The position numbers were made by a program, and so were the translations under genes. Below are positions 49,084 through 58,763 of a stretch of DNA of 64,000 bases, piece by piece. The notes under the pieces were generated by a model. That model worked only from the letters and a program-made list of their open reading frames with translations, searched no databases and was not told the origin of the DNA. Where the stretch lies: NCBI GenBank assembly GCA_021732485.1, contig JAKFUV010000004.1, positions 87,540-151,539 of the forward strand. The letters are read 5' to 3'. How positions within the stretch are numbered: the first letter of the stretch is position 1; every line of letters starts with the position of its first letter. Source of the stretch: Hyphomicrobium sp. (GTDB lineage: Bacteria > Pseudomonadota > Alphaproteobacteria > Rhizobiales > Hyphomicrobiaceae).

Positions 49084-50794
49084 AGCAGTGCACTTCCGCC
49101 TTTCCGCCGGCATGCGTGACCGCGCCGTAGCGCGCCGGTCCGACCTGATCTGCAAATTTCCGCAGCGCCCCCGACTGGTACATGTTGGGCGGCACCTTCC
49201 AGTCCTTGCGGCGGCGCTCGAATTCCGTTGCATCCACTTCAAGATCGATCGTGCCTTTTTCAGCATCCATCGAAATCATGTCGCCGTCTTTGATGAGACC
49301 GATCGGGCCGCCGACTGCGGCTTCAGGTCCGACATGGCCGACGCAGAACCCGCGCGTCGCGCCCGAAAAGCGGCCATCCGTGATGAGGGCGACCTTATCG
49401 CCCGAGCCTTGTCCGTAGAGCGCTGCCGTCGTCGACAGCATTTCGCGCATGCCCGGGCCACCCTTTGGTCCCTCATAGCGAATGACGAAGACATCGCCAT
49501 CTTGATATTGCCGGGCGTCGACTGCGCGGAATGCATCTTCTTCGCAATCGAAGCAGCGTGCCGGCCCCCGGAACTGAAGGTTTTTCATGCCCGCGACTTT
49601 GACGATCGCGCCATCTGGCGCGAGTGTGCCGCGCAGGCCCACGACCCCGCCGGTGGGCGTGATCGGGTTCGACACCGGATAGATGACTTTTTGGTCGGTG
49701 TTGAACGTCACCGACGACAGGTTTTCGGCCATCGTCTTGCCCGTGACGGTGATGCAATCGCCATGCAGGATGCCGCCGTCCAGCAGCGCCTTCAAAATTT
49801 GCGGAACGCCGCCAATGTCGAACACGTCTTTGGCGATGTATTTGCCGCCCGGTTTCAAATCGGCAATATAGGGCGTCTTCTTGAAAATCTCGGTGACGTC
49901 GAAGAGATCGAAATCGATGCCGCATTCGTGCGCCATGGCAGGCAGATGCAGCGCCGCGTTGGTCGAGCCACCGGTGGCGGCGACAATGATCGCCGCATTT
50001 TCAAACGCCTTGCGGGTGCAGATGTCTCGCGGACGCAAGCCGTGCGCAATCAGCTTCATCACCGCTTCGCCGCTGGCGGTGGCATACTCGTCGCGGCTTT
50101 CATAGGGCGCAGGTGCGCCGGCCGAACCGGGCAAAGCGAGCCCTATGGCTTCTGAAACGCAGGCCATCGTATTGGCGGTAAATTGGCCACCGCACGATCC
50201 AGCCGACGGGCAGGCGACGCATTCCAGCTCGTGCAATTCTTCGTCCGACATTTTGCCGGCCGAATGCATGCCGACGCCTTCGAACATATCTTGCACCGTG
50301 ACGTCGCGGCCCTTGTATCTGCCGGGCAGGATCGAGCCGCCATACATGAACACGCTTGGCACGTTGAGGCGTAGCATCGACATCATGATGCCGGGCAGGC
50401 TCTTGTCGCACCCGGCAATGCCGACCAGCGCATCATAGCAATGACCGCGCATGGTCAGCTCGATCGAGTCGGCGATCACTTCGCGCGATACCAGGCTTGA
50501 CTTCATGCCCTGGTGGCCCATGGCGATGCCGTCGGTGACGGTGATGGTGCAGAACTCGCGCGGCGTGCCGCCGCCGATCTTGACGCCGGCCTTGGCTGCC
50601 TGGGCCTGGCGCATCAAAGAGATGTTGCATGGCGCCGCTTCGTTCCAGCACGATGCCACGCCGACGAATGGACGATGGATTTCTTCCTCCGTCATGCCCA
50701 TGGCGTAATAATACGACCGATGCGGTGCCCGCGACGGGCCCTCGGTGACATGGCGGCTCGGCAACTTCGATTTGTCGAACGTCTTGGCGTCCAT
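49070..50794 (-). CDS. ilvD: Dihydroxy-acid dehydratase
   Basis: IlvD converts dihydroxy acids to 2-keto acids in valine/isoleucine synthesis. The 574-residue product keeps the Fe-S cysteines in '[10 protein letters not shown]', 'AGCDKSLPG' and '[15 protein letters not shown]'. Normal length. ATG 50794 follows AGAGGA. It overlaps the ExoR-like gene at its 3' end. Confidence 0.96.
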   Translation of the reverse strand: MDAKTFDKSKLPSRHVTEGPSRAPHRSYYYAMGMTEEEIHRPFVGVASCWNEAAPCNISLMRQAQAAKAGVKIGGGTPREFCTITVTDGIAMGHQGMKSSLVSREVIADSIELTMRGHCYDALVGIAGCDKSLPGIMMSMLRLNVPSVFMYGGSILPGRYKGRDVTVQDMFEGVGMHSAGKMSDEELHELECVACPSAGSCGGQFTANTMACVSEAIGLALPGSAGAPAPYESRDEYATASGEAVMKLIAHGLRPRDICTRKAFENAAIIVAATGGSTNAALHLPAMAHECGIDFDLFDVTEIFKKTPYIADLKPGGKYIAKDVFDIGGVPQILKALLDGGILHGDCITVTGKTMAENLSSVTFNTDQKVIYPVSNPITPTGGVVGLRGTLAPDGAIVKVAGMKNLQFRGPARCFDCEEDAFRAVDARQYQDGDVFVIRYEGPKGGPGMREMLSTTAALYGQGSGDKVALITDGRFSGATRGFCVGHVGPEAAVGGPIGLIKDGDMISMDAEKGTIDLEVDATEFERRRKDWKVPPNMYQSGALRKFADQVGPARYGAVTHAGGKAEVHCYADI

Positions 50795-51373
50795 AGTTAT
50801 CCTCTTCAGCTCCAAAACCGGGTTCGGCGTCCGTCTTCCAACGGATCGCGCGTCACGGCAAGGATGCTGTGGGGTTCGGACGACCAAATGCGCGTCTGGC
50901 GCATGGATCACGTCCGAGCCTCTGATCGGTCACGGTTGCCCAACCAAGTGCTCGGGCTTTGTGGCTCGATCGTGGCGCCCAAACGCCAAAGCGTGGCGCA
51001 ACGGCAACAGGGTAAATTCCGACACCGACGTGTGATCTGCGCGTCGCACTTCGCAGTGCCATGGAGATGGCAAATCGGCCACCTCGTGAGAGGCATGTGC
51101 GACCGGTTTCCAGCGCCAACAGTTGCAATGCCAATGGCGCGTCATCGCCGGTCAATGCGTGTCGTTCATCCGTGAGCATCATGTCTCGACAATAGTCTTC
51201 GACTTCGGCATCACAACGGCTCCGCAAGGGCGGTTCGAGGTGCAAGTGGGGCGATGCTGCGGCCGTGCTTAACCCGCGCGCAAAATGCTAATGCGCCTGG
51301 GACCGCGAGGCGCACCAGTGGTTATGTACGGCCCAAGCACGACGAGCGAGCGGAAAGGCTTTTGGGCCCGACA
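50795..51373. other. Gene-free stretch between ilvD and the DUF898 gene
   Basis: No credible gene, tRNA or repeat was found. It separates two divergent genes and should hold their promoters. A 130-codon minus-strand frame at 50853-51245 lacks family similarity and a ribosome site. Confidence 0.4.
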
Positions 51374-52717
51374 ATGTCGATCGATCATGCCGAGCGGACC
51401 ATCAGCGGTATCGAGCGATCGGATTCGACGATCAAAATTACCTTTGACCCGGGCACCGATCGCCTGATCGGACTTGGTTTTACTAACGGTTTGCTGCAAG
51501 TTTTGACGCTCGGCATCTATTCCGCCTGGGCGAAAACTGAAGTACGCCGCAAATTGTGGTCGTTCACCCGTCTCAACGGCGAACCATTGGAATACACCGG
51601 GACCGGTCGCGAGCTCTTTATCGGATTTTTGATCGTCTTTGCCCTGGTGCTGATGCCGACCTTTGCCGGTGGCGCCGCGATCAGCATCCTGTTGCCTGGC
51701 CGTGCGGACGCCGTCACGGCTTATCAGTTTGCCGTCTACACACTGTTCCTGTTCCTCGTCGGGAATGCTTTCTACCGGGCCCAGCGCTATCGGTTGAGCC
51801 GGACGCAATGGCGCGGCATTCGCGGTGCGCTGGTCGGCTCAGCCGGTCAGTATGGCTGGACATACTTTTGGACGCTGGCAGGCCCTGCCATCTTCATCAC
51901 TGCCGCAGCATTGCTGGCTGCCTGGTCGATCGGACCTGATGTCGGCGGCACGATCCTGCTCGTGGGATTTATCGCCGCGCTGTGGATATTGCCGTGGCGC
52001 GCCAATAAACTTCAGCGAATGATGACCGACGCGACGCGATTTGGTGATCGGCGTGTGACGTACACCGGCACGTCAGGCCCTCTTTACGCGCGTTATCTTT
52101 ATGCTTGGGCCGGCAGCGCGGTGGTGATCCTGGCCGCCATCGCCGTTTCGGTGCAAATGATCGCTGCTTCCGGCGCATTTCAAGTGTGGATGCAAACCAA
52201 ACAGTTACCACCGCTTGAAGACGGTGCGAAACTGGCTGCCGTCTGGCTTAGCGTCTTGGTGCTGTGTGCAATGATTACGGCATCATACCGCGCCAGCCAG
52301 ATCCGGCACTTTGCCCGCAACACGCATTTCGAAGGGGCGAGTTTTCGCTCAAGCGTTGCTGGGCCGCGACTGGCGTGGCTAATCCTATCCAACTGGCTGT
52401 TGCGCATCGGCGCGATTGCGACAGCGATCGCAGCCGGCAGCCTTTTGATTTACATCACCGGCGCCATTCCGAAGCCGGGCACGACGGATGCCGCACGCAT
52501 TGGCACGGCGACGCTCGACGTTCTTTTGATCCTCGTGCCGATCGTCGTGATGTCGGCTGTCGCAACAGCGTTTGCCCAGTTTCGCTCGACCCGCTACCTT
52601 GTCTCGAACTTGTCTCTCGATGGCGTCGTTGACATCGACGCGATCATGCAAAATCAGGACGCTGCGCCCAAGCGCGGCGAAGGTCTCGCTCAGGTGTTCG
52701 ATATCGATGGCTTCTAG
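51374..52717 (+). CDS. DUF898 (YjgN-type) membrane protein
   Basis: The 447-residue product begins with the family signature 'LTLGIYSAWAKTEVRRKLWSF', has 'EYTGTGRELFIGFL' and at least seven hydrophobic segments. The function is unknown. Its 3' end overlaps the M48 peptidase gene by 11 bp, a frequent partnership, so the two may act together in the inner membrane. ATG 51374 gives the typical start. Confidence 0.85.
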   Translation: MSIDHAERTISGIERSDSTIKITFDPGTDRLIGLGFTNGLLQVLTLGIYSAWAKTEVRRKLWSFTRLNGEPLEYTGTGRELFIGFLIVFALVLMPTFAGGAAISILLPGRADAVTAYQFAVYTLFLFLVGNAFYRAQRYRLSRTQWRGIRGALVGSAGQYGWTYFWTLAGPAIFITAAALLAAWSIGPDVGGTILLVGFIAALWILPWRANKLQRMMTDATRFGDRRVTYTGTSGPLYARYLYAWAGSAVVILAAIAVSVQMIAASGAFQVWMQTKQLPPLEDGAKLAAVWLSVLVLCAMITASYRASQIRHFARNTHFEGASFRSSVAGPRLAWLILSNWLLRIGAIATAIAAGSLLIYITGAIPKPGTTDAARIGTATLDVLLILVPIVVMSAVATAFAQFRSTRYLVSNLSLDGVVDIDAIMQNQDAAPKRGEGLAQVFDIDGF

Positions 52718-53873
52718 TCCAGCCGGCAGCGGAGATCCGATCGAGTACTACGCCCGCTTCAGCGACGGAAAGTCGGCAGGCGCGCGCGACGCCACGGTTA
52801 TGCTCGGCCTCAGTGGTCTCGAAATTGTGCAAGCGTCGCCGCACATTCGCGCAGTGTGGGCCTATGCGAACCTGCGCTCCGGTGAGCCGCTGCGCGAGCG
52901 CGCCGTCGATGCGCTGCTGCGCTCGACTGAGCAGGCGGGCGCCTCGCTGTTTGTGCCGGGTCAGCCGTTTGCAGCAGCCTTGATGACGCGAGCCCCACAC
53001 TTGACGGCGCGGGCTGAACGCTGGCGACATGCACGGCCGTGGATCGGTCTCGCCGTTGCCATCGTCGCGAGCGGAGCCGCCATTTACGCGTCGGGTTGGA
53101 GCCCGGCGCGCGCGATCGCCACCGGGTTGCCGGACAGCTGGCGCCAGCGGCTCGGTCAGCAGGTCATTACGTCGATGACGGAGGGTTATAAAAAGTGCGT
53201 TGATCCTCGCGGTCTCGACGCACTCCGCTCGTTGAACGACCGTCTCGCGGACGCGACCGGCACCGGGCGGCCGTTTACGATCGTCGTCTACGACTGGCCG
53301 CTGACCAATGCCTTTGCCGTGCCCGGCGATCAGATCGTCATGACTCAAGGCTTGCTGGCCAAAGCGGATAGCGCCGACGAAGTCGCCGGCGTGCTCGCGC
53401 ACGAAATGGGCCATGGCATCGAACTGCATCCGGAAACCGGCATCATCCGCGCCGTCGGCCTCGCCGCCGCCGTAGAATTGATGATGGGCGGTTCGAGCGG
53501 CGGACTTGCCAATATTGGCTTGGTCCTGGCCCAGCTCGGGTCGACGCGCGCCGCCGAGCGGGAGGCCGATCTGCAAGCGCTTCGTGTCCTCAGGCAAGCG
53601 CAGATTTCTCCGGCAGGCCTCGGCAATTTTTTCAAGCGCATGCTGTCGCAAGAAAAAAAAGGCGATACGCCGGGCCAGCTCAAACAATTCGACATCCTGA
53701 GCACGCATCCGCCGACCGAGGAGCGTCAGGCGTTGGTTGAGCGTCAAGAGCCCTACGCGTCAACGGCGGCGCTATCGCCGGCCGCGTGGAAAGCTCTCAA
53801 GGGCATTTGCACGACGACGGTTGATGCGGCCCCAGCGCCATCCCCCGCCGAGCAGCCACGTCAGGCGCTATAG
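52707..53873 (+). CDS. M48 family zinc metallopeptidase
   Basis: The 388-residue product has one transmembrane segment (about 110-130) and a peptidase domain with zinc motif HEMGH (His232 and His236, catalytic Glu233). The third zinc ligand lies in 'AAEREADLQAL'. 'VYDWPLTNAFAVPGDQIVMTQGLL' is the M48 lead-in. It likely faces the periplasm. The C-terminal 25 residues are Pro/Ala-rich. It overlaps the DUF898 gene by 11 bp. Confidence 0.9.
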   Translation: MASSPAGSGDPIEYYARFSDGKSAGARDATVMLGLSGLEIVQASPHIRAVWAYANLRSGEPLRERAVDALLRSTEQAGASLFVPGQPFAAALMTRAPHLTARAERWRHARPWIGLAVAIVASGAAIYASGWSPARAIATGLPDSWRQRLGQQVITSMTEGYKKCVDPRGLDALRSLNDRLADATGTGRPFTIVVYDWPLTNAFAVPGDQIVMTQGLLAKADSADEVAGVLAHEMGHGIELHPETGIIRAVGLAAAVELMMGGSSGGLANIGLVLAQLGSTRAAEREADLQALRVLRQAQISPAGLGNFFKRMLSQEKKGDTPGQLKQFDILSTHPPTEERQALVERQEPYASTAALSPAAWKALKGICTTTVDAAPAPSPAEQPRQAL

Positions 53874-54023
53874 ATTACGTTTCCGACAGAAACTCTGTTT
53901 TACGGGCCAAGCTGTCGCCATGTCTACCGGCCGCCACGTTTGCGTGGCTGATAAAATCGCGAGCGGCGATCGCACACGTCGTGAAGGATCGCACTGCGGC
54001 GCGCGACAGAGGCGAAACCGACG

Positions 54024-54758
54024 ATGACGAGACTGCTTTTCAAATTCGCGTGTGTCGCCGCCTTGGCCGTCGTCTACATCGCCGCGCCGTTTATCACGGC
54101 ATGGTCGATCCGCGAGGCAGTGCGCAATGGCGATAGTGCCTATCTTGAACGCGCTATCGACTGGCCAAGCATCCGGCTGACGCTGACGCCATCCCTGACC
54201 CAACTCGCGGTCAGCGGCACGGACAGTGAAGACTCCCTCACTCATGATCAAAATCCGCCGAGCTTATGGCAACGCCTCAAGACTTACGTCAGCCAAGGCG
54301 CGGTCGCGTCGGCCGTTGAGACGAGCATCACGCCCGAGGGCCTGACGCGCATGTTCAAACTGCGGAAAGCCTACCGCGAATACATCTCCGGCGATCCAGA
54401 TGATGCAAACCTCGCCGTGATCGAGCGCATGCGCCGCGCCTGGGCGCGCGTCAAACGCGCCGAATTCACCAGCTTGACGCGTTTCGAAGTCGACATGACC
54501 GATAAGCTGGATGAAACGCGCTTGTATCTTGCTAAACTCGAATTGACGGGTGCTGGCTGGATCATGAAAGAATTGCGGGTGCAAAACGTGCATGCGGTCA
54601 ACGGCGGCACCGCAGCGCATCGCCTTGTCGATCCGACACCGCGCTTGCCTGCGATCCAGCTTGCACCGACGACTTCAATCGACGGCGGAACAGCGTCTAC
54701 TCAGCGGCAGGCTGGGTTTTTCGCTCGCATCATCGACGCAGCGCAGCCGAGAAGCTAA
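54024..54758 (+). CDS. DUF2939 domain-containing protein
   Basis: The 244-residue product starts with a signal anchor ('LLFKFACVAALAVVYIAAPFITAWSI') followed by 'REAVRNGDSAYLERAIDWPSIRLTLTPSL', the DUF2939 signature. The remainder is mixed and probably extracytoplasmic. Function unknown. It converges with valS with 7 bp between stops. Confidence 0.8.
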   Translation: MTRLLFKFACVAALAVVYIAAPFITAWSIREAVRNGDSAYLERAIDWPSIRLTLTPSLTQLAVSGTDSEDSLTHDQNPPSLWQRLKTYVSQGAVASAVETSITPEGLTRMFKLRKAYREYISGDPDDANLAVIERMRRAWARVKRAEFTSLTRFEVDMTDKLDETRLYLAKLELTGAGWIMKELRVQNVHAVNGGTAAHRLVDPTPRLPAIQLAPTTSIDGGTASTQRQAGFFARIIDAAQPRS

Positions 54759-54765
54759 GCGGTTT

Positions 54766-57534
54766 TCAAGCGTCGCCCAATCGGTTCAGCGCCGATGTCA
54801 GCCGTTTGATATCGGCTTCCAACTCAGCCTTACGCTCTTTGGCTTCCGCGATCGCCTCGTCCTTCGCCCGCTCCATGAATTGCGGGTTTGAAAGTTTGGC
54901 GTCCATCTTGGCCAAATCGCTTTGAGCGCCCGCGATGGCTTTCGCCAATCGTGCCCGCTCAGCGCCCATGTCGATGATGCCGGTGAGCGGCAGCGCAGCA
55001 GTAGTATCACCTGCAACGATCAACGCTGCGCCCTTCGGAGCTGCATCGGCAAAGTCGATGGACTCAAGCCGCGCCAGCCGCTTAATGGTGTCGTCGTTTC
55101 GCGCGGCGCACGCCCGCAGTGCCGCATCCGCGCCAATCAGCAACAGCGGAATTTTGGCGCCGGCCGGCACGCTCATTTCAGTGCGCACCGAGCGCACTTC
55201 GGAGACTAGGCGAACGATCCAATTAATTTCATCGACGGCCGCTTGATCGACCAATCCGTCGACCGTCGGCCATTGGCTGACGCACAGAAGCGTGTCTCGC
55301 CTGACGCCATGCTCGACCATGTGCGTCCAGAGTTCTTCCGTTATAAACGGCATGAACGGATGCAGCATCTTCAAGATCTGATCGAGGACCCAGGCTGTCG
55401 CGTTACGCGTCTCAGCTTTTGCGGCTTCATCGTCACCCATTAAAACCGGCTTGATGAGTTCGACGTACCAATCGCAAAATTGGCCCCAAACGAATTCATA
55501 GGCAGCGGCCGCCGCTTCATTGAATTTGTAGGCTTCGAGCGAGGCGGTGATCGACTTCGCGGCGAGCTCGGTCTCACCGATGATCCACTTGCTGACCGTC
55601 ATCTTGACAGACTTGGGATCGAAACCCTGCACGCGCACGCACTCGTTCATCTCGGCGAAGCGAGCGGCATTCCAAAGCTTAGTCGCGAAGTTGCGATAGC
55701 CTTCAACGCGCGCTTTCGCGAGCTTGATGTCGCGACCTTGAGCGGCCATGGCCGCCAGCGTAAAGCGCAGCGCATCTGCCCCGAACTCGTCGATGAGCAC
55801 CAAGGGGTCCATGACGTTGCCCTTGGACTTGCTCATCTTCTGCCCCTTCTCGTCGCGGACGAGGGCATGGATGTAGACGTCCTTGAAGGGTACTTCTTTC
55901 ATGAAATGAAGGCCCATCATCATCATGCGGGCAACCCAGAAAAAGATGATGTCGAAGCCGGTGACGAGCACGCTGGTCGGATAATATTTCTTGATATCGG
56001 CGGTGTCGTCCGGCCAGCCCATGGTCGAGAACGGCCACAGCGCCGATGAAAACCACGTGTCGAGGACGTCTTCGTCGCGCTTGATGACGACGTCGGACTT
56101 GTAGTGCGTCTTGGCGAGTTTTTTGGCCTCGGCCTCATCGGCCGCAACAAAGATGTGCCCGTCCGGGCCATACCACGCCGGGATCTGGTGCCCCCACCAC
56201 AATTGGCGCGAGATGCACCACGGCTGGATATTACGCATCCATTCGAAGTAGGTTTTTTCCCAGTTCTTCGGCACGAATTGCGTGCGGCCATCTTCGACCG
56301 CCTTGATCGCATCCTTCGCCATCTCGGCGGCGTTGACGTACCACTGATCCGTCAGCCACGGCTCGATGACAACGCTGGATCGGTCGCCGTGCGGCACGGT
56401 GTGCGTCGTCGGCTCGATCTTTTCGAGAAGGCCGATCGCATTCAGATCGGCAACGATGCGCCTTCGCGCGTCGAAACGCTCAAGTCCGCGATACGCTTCT
56501 GGAACGTTCGCCGTCATCTTCCCAAACGCATCGAGCACGTTGATCTGCTCAAGCGCTTGGCGCTTTCCAACTTCAAAATCGTTGAAGTCGTGCGCCGGCG
56601 TGATCTTGACTGCGCCGGTTCCCTTGGCCGGATCGGAATACTCGTCCGCAACGATGGGGATGTCACGTCCGACCAGCGGCAACCGCACTTGGGCGCCCGC
56701 CTTGACCAGCGCCGCATAGCGCTCATCGTCCGGATGCACGGCAACGCCGCTATCGCCCAGCATCGTCTCAGGCCGCGTCGTCGCAACGACGATGTAATCC
56801 TTGTCGTATCCCGCCACCTTTTCCGCCAGCGGATAGCGGAAGTAGTACATGTGCCCGCTTGGGTCTTTGGCCAACACCTTACCCAGCGCGTCGGCATCGA
56901 ACGGTCTATCCGGGTCTCCGGCGGCCCACGTGAACGAACCGCGCTTTTCGATCTGCACGACTTCAAGATCGGAAATGGCGGTCTGGAATTTCGGGTCCCA
57001 ATTGACGAGACGCTTGTCCTTATAAATCAGCCCGGCGCGGTGCAGCTCGACGAAGACCTTGACCACCGCCTTCGACAGTCCGGCATCCATGGTGAAACGC
57101 TCGCGGCTCCAATCGCAGGACGCGCCAAGTCGCTTCAGTTGATTGGTGATCGTGCCGCCGCTCTCTTGCTTCCAGGCCCAGACGCGCTTGAGAAATTCCT
57201 CACGGCCGAGATCTCGGCGCGATGGCTGTTTGTCGACGGCAAGCTGGCGCTCAACGACCATCTGCGTGGCGATGCCGGCGTGGTCGGTTCCCGGCTGCCA
57301 CAGCACGTCCCGCCCGCGCATGCGTTCGAAGCGGACGAGAATGTCTTGCAGCGTATTGTTGAGAGCGTGCCCCATGTGGAGCGAGCCCGTCACATTCGGC
57401 GGCGGAATAACGATCGAGTAGGGCGCGTTCTTGCCACCCGTCGCGCCACGGCCCGCCTTGAATGCCTCGGCTTTGGTCCATTCGGCATCGATGCGCGGCT
57501 CGATCTCAGCCGGCTGGAAAGTCTTGTCGAGCAT
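54766..57534 (-). CDS. valS: Valine-tRNA ligase
   Basis: The 922-residue class I synthetase has 'IPPPNVTGSLHMGHALNNT' (HIGH motif), 'KGQKMSKSKGNVMDPL' (KMSKS) and a C-terminal coiled coil with many Glu/Lys/Ala residues. Normal length. It is followed upstream by the PopZ-like gene on the same strand. Confidence 0.97.
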   Translation of the reverse strand: MLDKTFQPAEIEPRIDAEWTKAEAFKAGRGATGGKNAPYSIVIPPPNVTGSLHMGHALNNTLQDILVRFERMRGRDVLWQPGTDHAGIATQMVVERQLAVDKQPSRRDLGREEFLKRVWAWKQESGGTITNQLKRLGASCDWSRERFTMDAGLSKAVVKVFVELHRAGLIYKDKRLVNWDPKFQTAISDLEVVQIEKRGSFTWAAGDPDRPFDADALGKVLAKDPSGHMYYFRYPLAEKVAGYDKDYIVVATTRPETMLGDSGVAVHPDDERYAALVKAGAQVRLPLVGRDIPIVADEYSDPAKGTGAVKITPAHDFNDFEVGKRQALEQINVLDAFGKMTANVPEAYRGLERFDARRRIVADLNAIGLLEKIEPTTHTVPHGDRSSVVIEPWLTDQWYVNAAEMAKDAIKAVEDGRTQFVPKNWEKTYFEWMRNIQPWCISRQLWWGHQIPAWYGPDGHIFVAADEAEAKKLAKTHYKSDVVIKRDEDVLDTWFSSALWPFSTMGWPDDTADIKKYYPTSVLVTGFDIIFFWVARMMMMGLHFMKEVPFKDVYIHALVRDEKGQKMSKSKGNVMDPLVLIDEFGADALRFTLAAMAAQGRDIKLAKARVEGYRNFATKLWNAARFAEMNECVRVQGFDPKSVKMTVSKWIIGETELAAKSITASLEAYKFNEAAAAAYEFVWGQFCDWYVELIKPVLMGDDEAAKAETRNATAWVLDQILKMLHPFMPFITEELWTHMVEHGVRRDTLLCVSQWPTVDGLVDQAAVDEINWIVRLVSEVRSVRTEMSVPAGAKIPLLLIGADAALRACAARNDDTIKRLARLESIDFADAAPKGAALIVAGDTTAALPLTGIIDMGAERARLAKAIAGAQSDLAKMDAKLSNPQFMERAKDEAIAEAKERKAELEADIKRLTSALNRLGDA

Positions 57535-57632
57535 AGGTGGGTGTGTCGCTTATCTTCCGTGGTTGCCACGGTCGTAAGGCTCCCATTCCCACGCTGTCAA
57601 CCGGCCAGCCGGATCGGATATTGTGCTGTCAG

Positions 57633-58439
57633 TCATTTGTTCTTGTTGACAGGCCCCGGCATCATGTCGTCGCCGGCTTCACTGCGGAGCGCCTTCTCAA
57701 CGATCTTTGGCATGTTCTCGGTCAGCCACTGGCGCAGAATGGGCCGCAACATTTGCGCGGCAGCATCCTCGACTGCACCGTTATTCATCACCATCGCGCT
57801 TTCAGGTAGCGACGGTGGACGTGGCAATTGCGGTTCGCGATAATCCATTCGAGATGGCGCTGCGACAGGTGCCGGAGGCTCGGGCTGCGGTGGCGCAACC
57901 GGCGCCGCGCTTTGCCCTAGCCCTTTGAGACGCGTATCAAAGAACGACGGCATCTCACGTTTGACGGCGGCATTCTCAACGGAAACTTTGTCGACGGGAT
58001 TTGGCCCAGCCGCGCGCGGCTGCGGCGCGGGCTCGGGCTCTGGCCGGGGTGGCTCGATCATGCGACCGCCGGCCGGCTCGAACCGGATCACAGTCCGCGA
58101 GCGTTCCGTGTCGGCAGCAGGTGCGTGCTGCGATTTGAGTGCGTCGCTCAACCTGCCGAAAAGATTAGGCCTGTCGGCTGGCGATTGATGGCCCGGTTTG
58201 AAAATCGCCGGCAATTCGAAGTCGCTGTTCTCTTCGCCAGCAGACTGTGGTCCGCGCAATGGTCCGACATTGCCTGACCCATTCACCTGGCCATGTCCAG
58301 CCGCCGAACTAGCCGGTGCGGCGTTGGATTGCGAGCGTATCGGCGAGCGGCCGAGACCAGAATCGTCGCCGAAACTCGACCGGATATTCGCCAACAATTC
58401 TTCGACGTTGTGATGGTTAGCCCCGTTGATATTTGACAT
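57633..58439 (-). CDS. PopZ-like (DUF2497) protein, copy 1
   Basis: The 268-residue product has a short N-terminal helix ('NVEELLANIRSSFGDD'), a Pro/Ala/Glu-rich middle and a C-terminal helix block 'AAAQMLRPILRQWLTENM' followed by 'PKIVEKALRSE', the oligomerisation signature of PopZ. PopZ anchors the chromosome at the cell pole. The N-terminal client helix is divergent from the canonical 'SMEEILASIRKII'. A good AGAGGAAG ribosome site precedes the ATG. Confidence 0.85.
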   Translation of the reverse strand: MSNINGANHHNVEELLANIRSSFGDDSGLGRSPIRSQSNAAPASSAAGHGQVNGSGNVGPLRGPQSAGEENSDFELPAIFKPGHQSPADRPNLFGRLSDALKSQHAPAADTERSRTVIRFEPAGGRMIEPPRPEPEPAPQPRAAGPNPVDKVSVENAAVKREMPSFFDTRLKGLGQSAAPVAPPQPEPPAPVAAPSRMDYREPQLPRPPSLPESAMVMNNGAVEDAAAQMLRPILRQWLTENMPKIVEKALRSEAGDDMMPGPVNKNK

Positions 58440-58763
58440 GACGCTTCCTCTTCTGCGTACGAATTAAAAAATCGCAGAACCGCGCCGGCACCCCGAAATT
58501 TGCCCCGTCCGGTTCGTCTTCCTCGAACCTCGCTCCGGCCCAGCACCGCATAAGCCGCCCCGATGTCCGTCGACGGCGCGTAATCCGTGTCGTTCCCGCG
58601 ACACCAACCCAGAAAAATTACGCGCTGATCGTAATCTTGCGTTGCATCCGAGGCGGACTTGTGGCGAAGCGCGTCAAAGTTAATAAAAATTCGCCTAAAA
58701 TATAAAAAAAGCGAAGTATCTCTACTCCGCCTATCCTCGTCGATGCCATGAACTCCCCACAAT
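58440..58763. other. Spacer between the two PopZ genes
   Basis: The minus strand first meets the terminator at 58704-58730, then AT-rich DNA with a TTGACG element near 58670 that could serve as a -35 for copy 1. A GGAAC-type element on the minus strand (58592-58596) hints at a stress-sigma promoter, but its partner element is not convincing. No coding sequence is seen. Confidence 0.4.
58704..58730 (-). terminator. Intrinsic terminator between the two PopZ genes
   Basis: On the minus strand an 8-bp stem (58711-58718 with 58723-58730, one G-T pair) and 4-base loop are followed by seven T residues (58704-58710). It should end transcripts of PopZ copy 2 before copy 1. Confidence 0.85.

Noticed and set aside
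49088..50155. A 355-codon plus-strand open frame opposite ilvD
   Set aside because: Antisense shadow of dihydroxy-acid dehydratase with no domain or ribosome site.
50853..51245. A 130-codon minus-strand frame between ilvD and the DUF898 gene
   Set aside because: Arg/Ala-rich product without similarity or a ribosome site; regarded as chance in GC-rich DNA.
52644..53747. A 367-codon minus-strand open frame opposite the M48 peptidase gene
   Set aside because: The plus-strand frame carries the HEMGH zinc motif and family sequence; the minus frame has none.
56104..57843. A 579-codon plus-strand open frame opposite valS
   Set aside because: It is antisense to a fully conserved valyl-tRNA synthetase, has Arg/His-rich composition typical of GC-rich shadow frames and no recognisable domain.
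58592..58612. GGAAC-type element as an EcfG stress promoter for PopZ copy 1
   Set aside because: The second element (CGTT) is only matched as CGTC at an awkward spacing, so the call is not supported.
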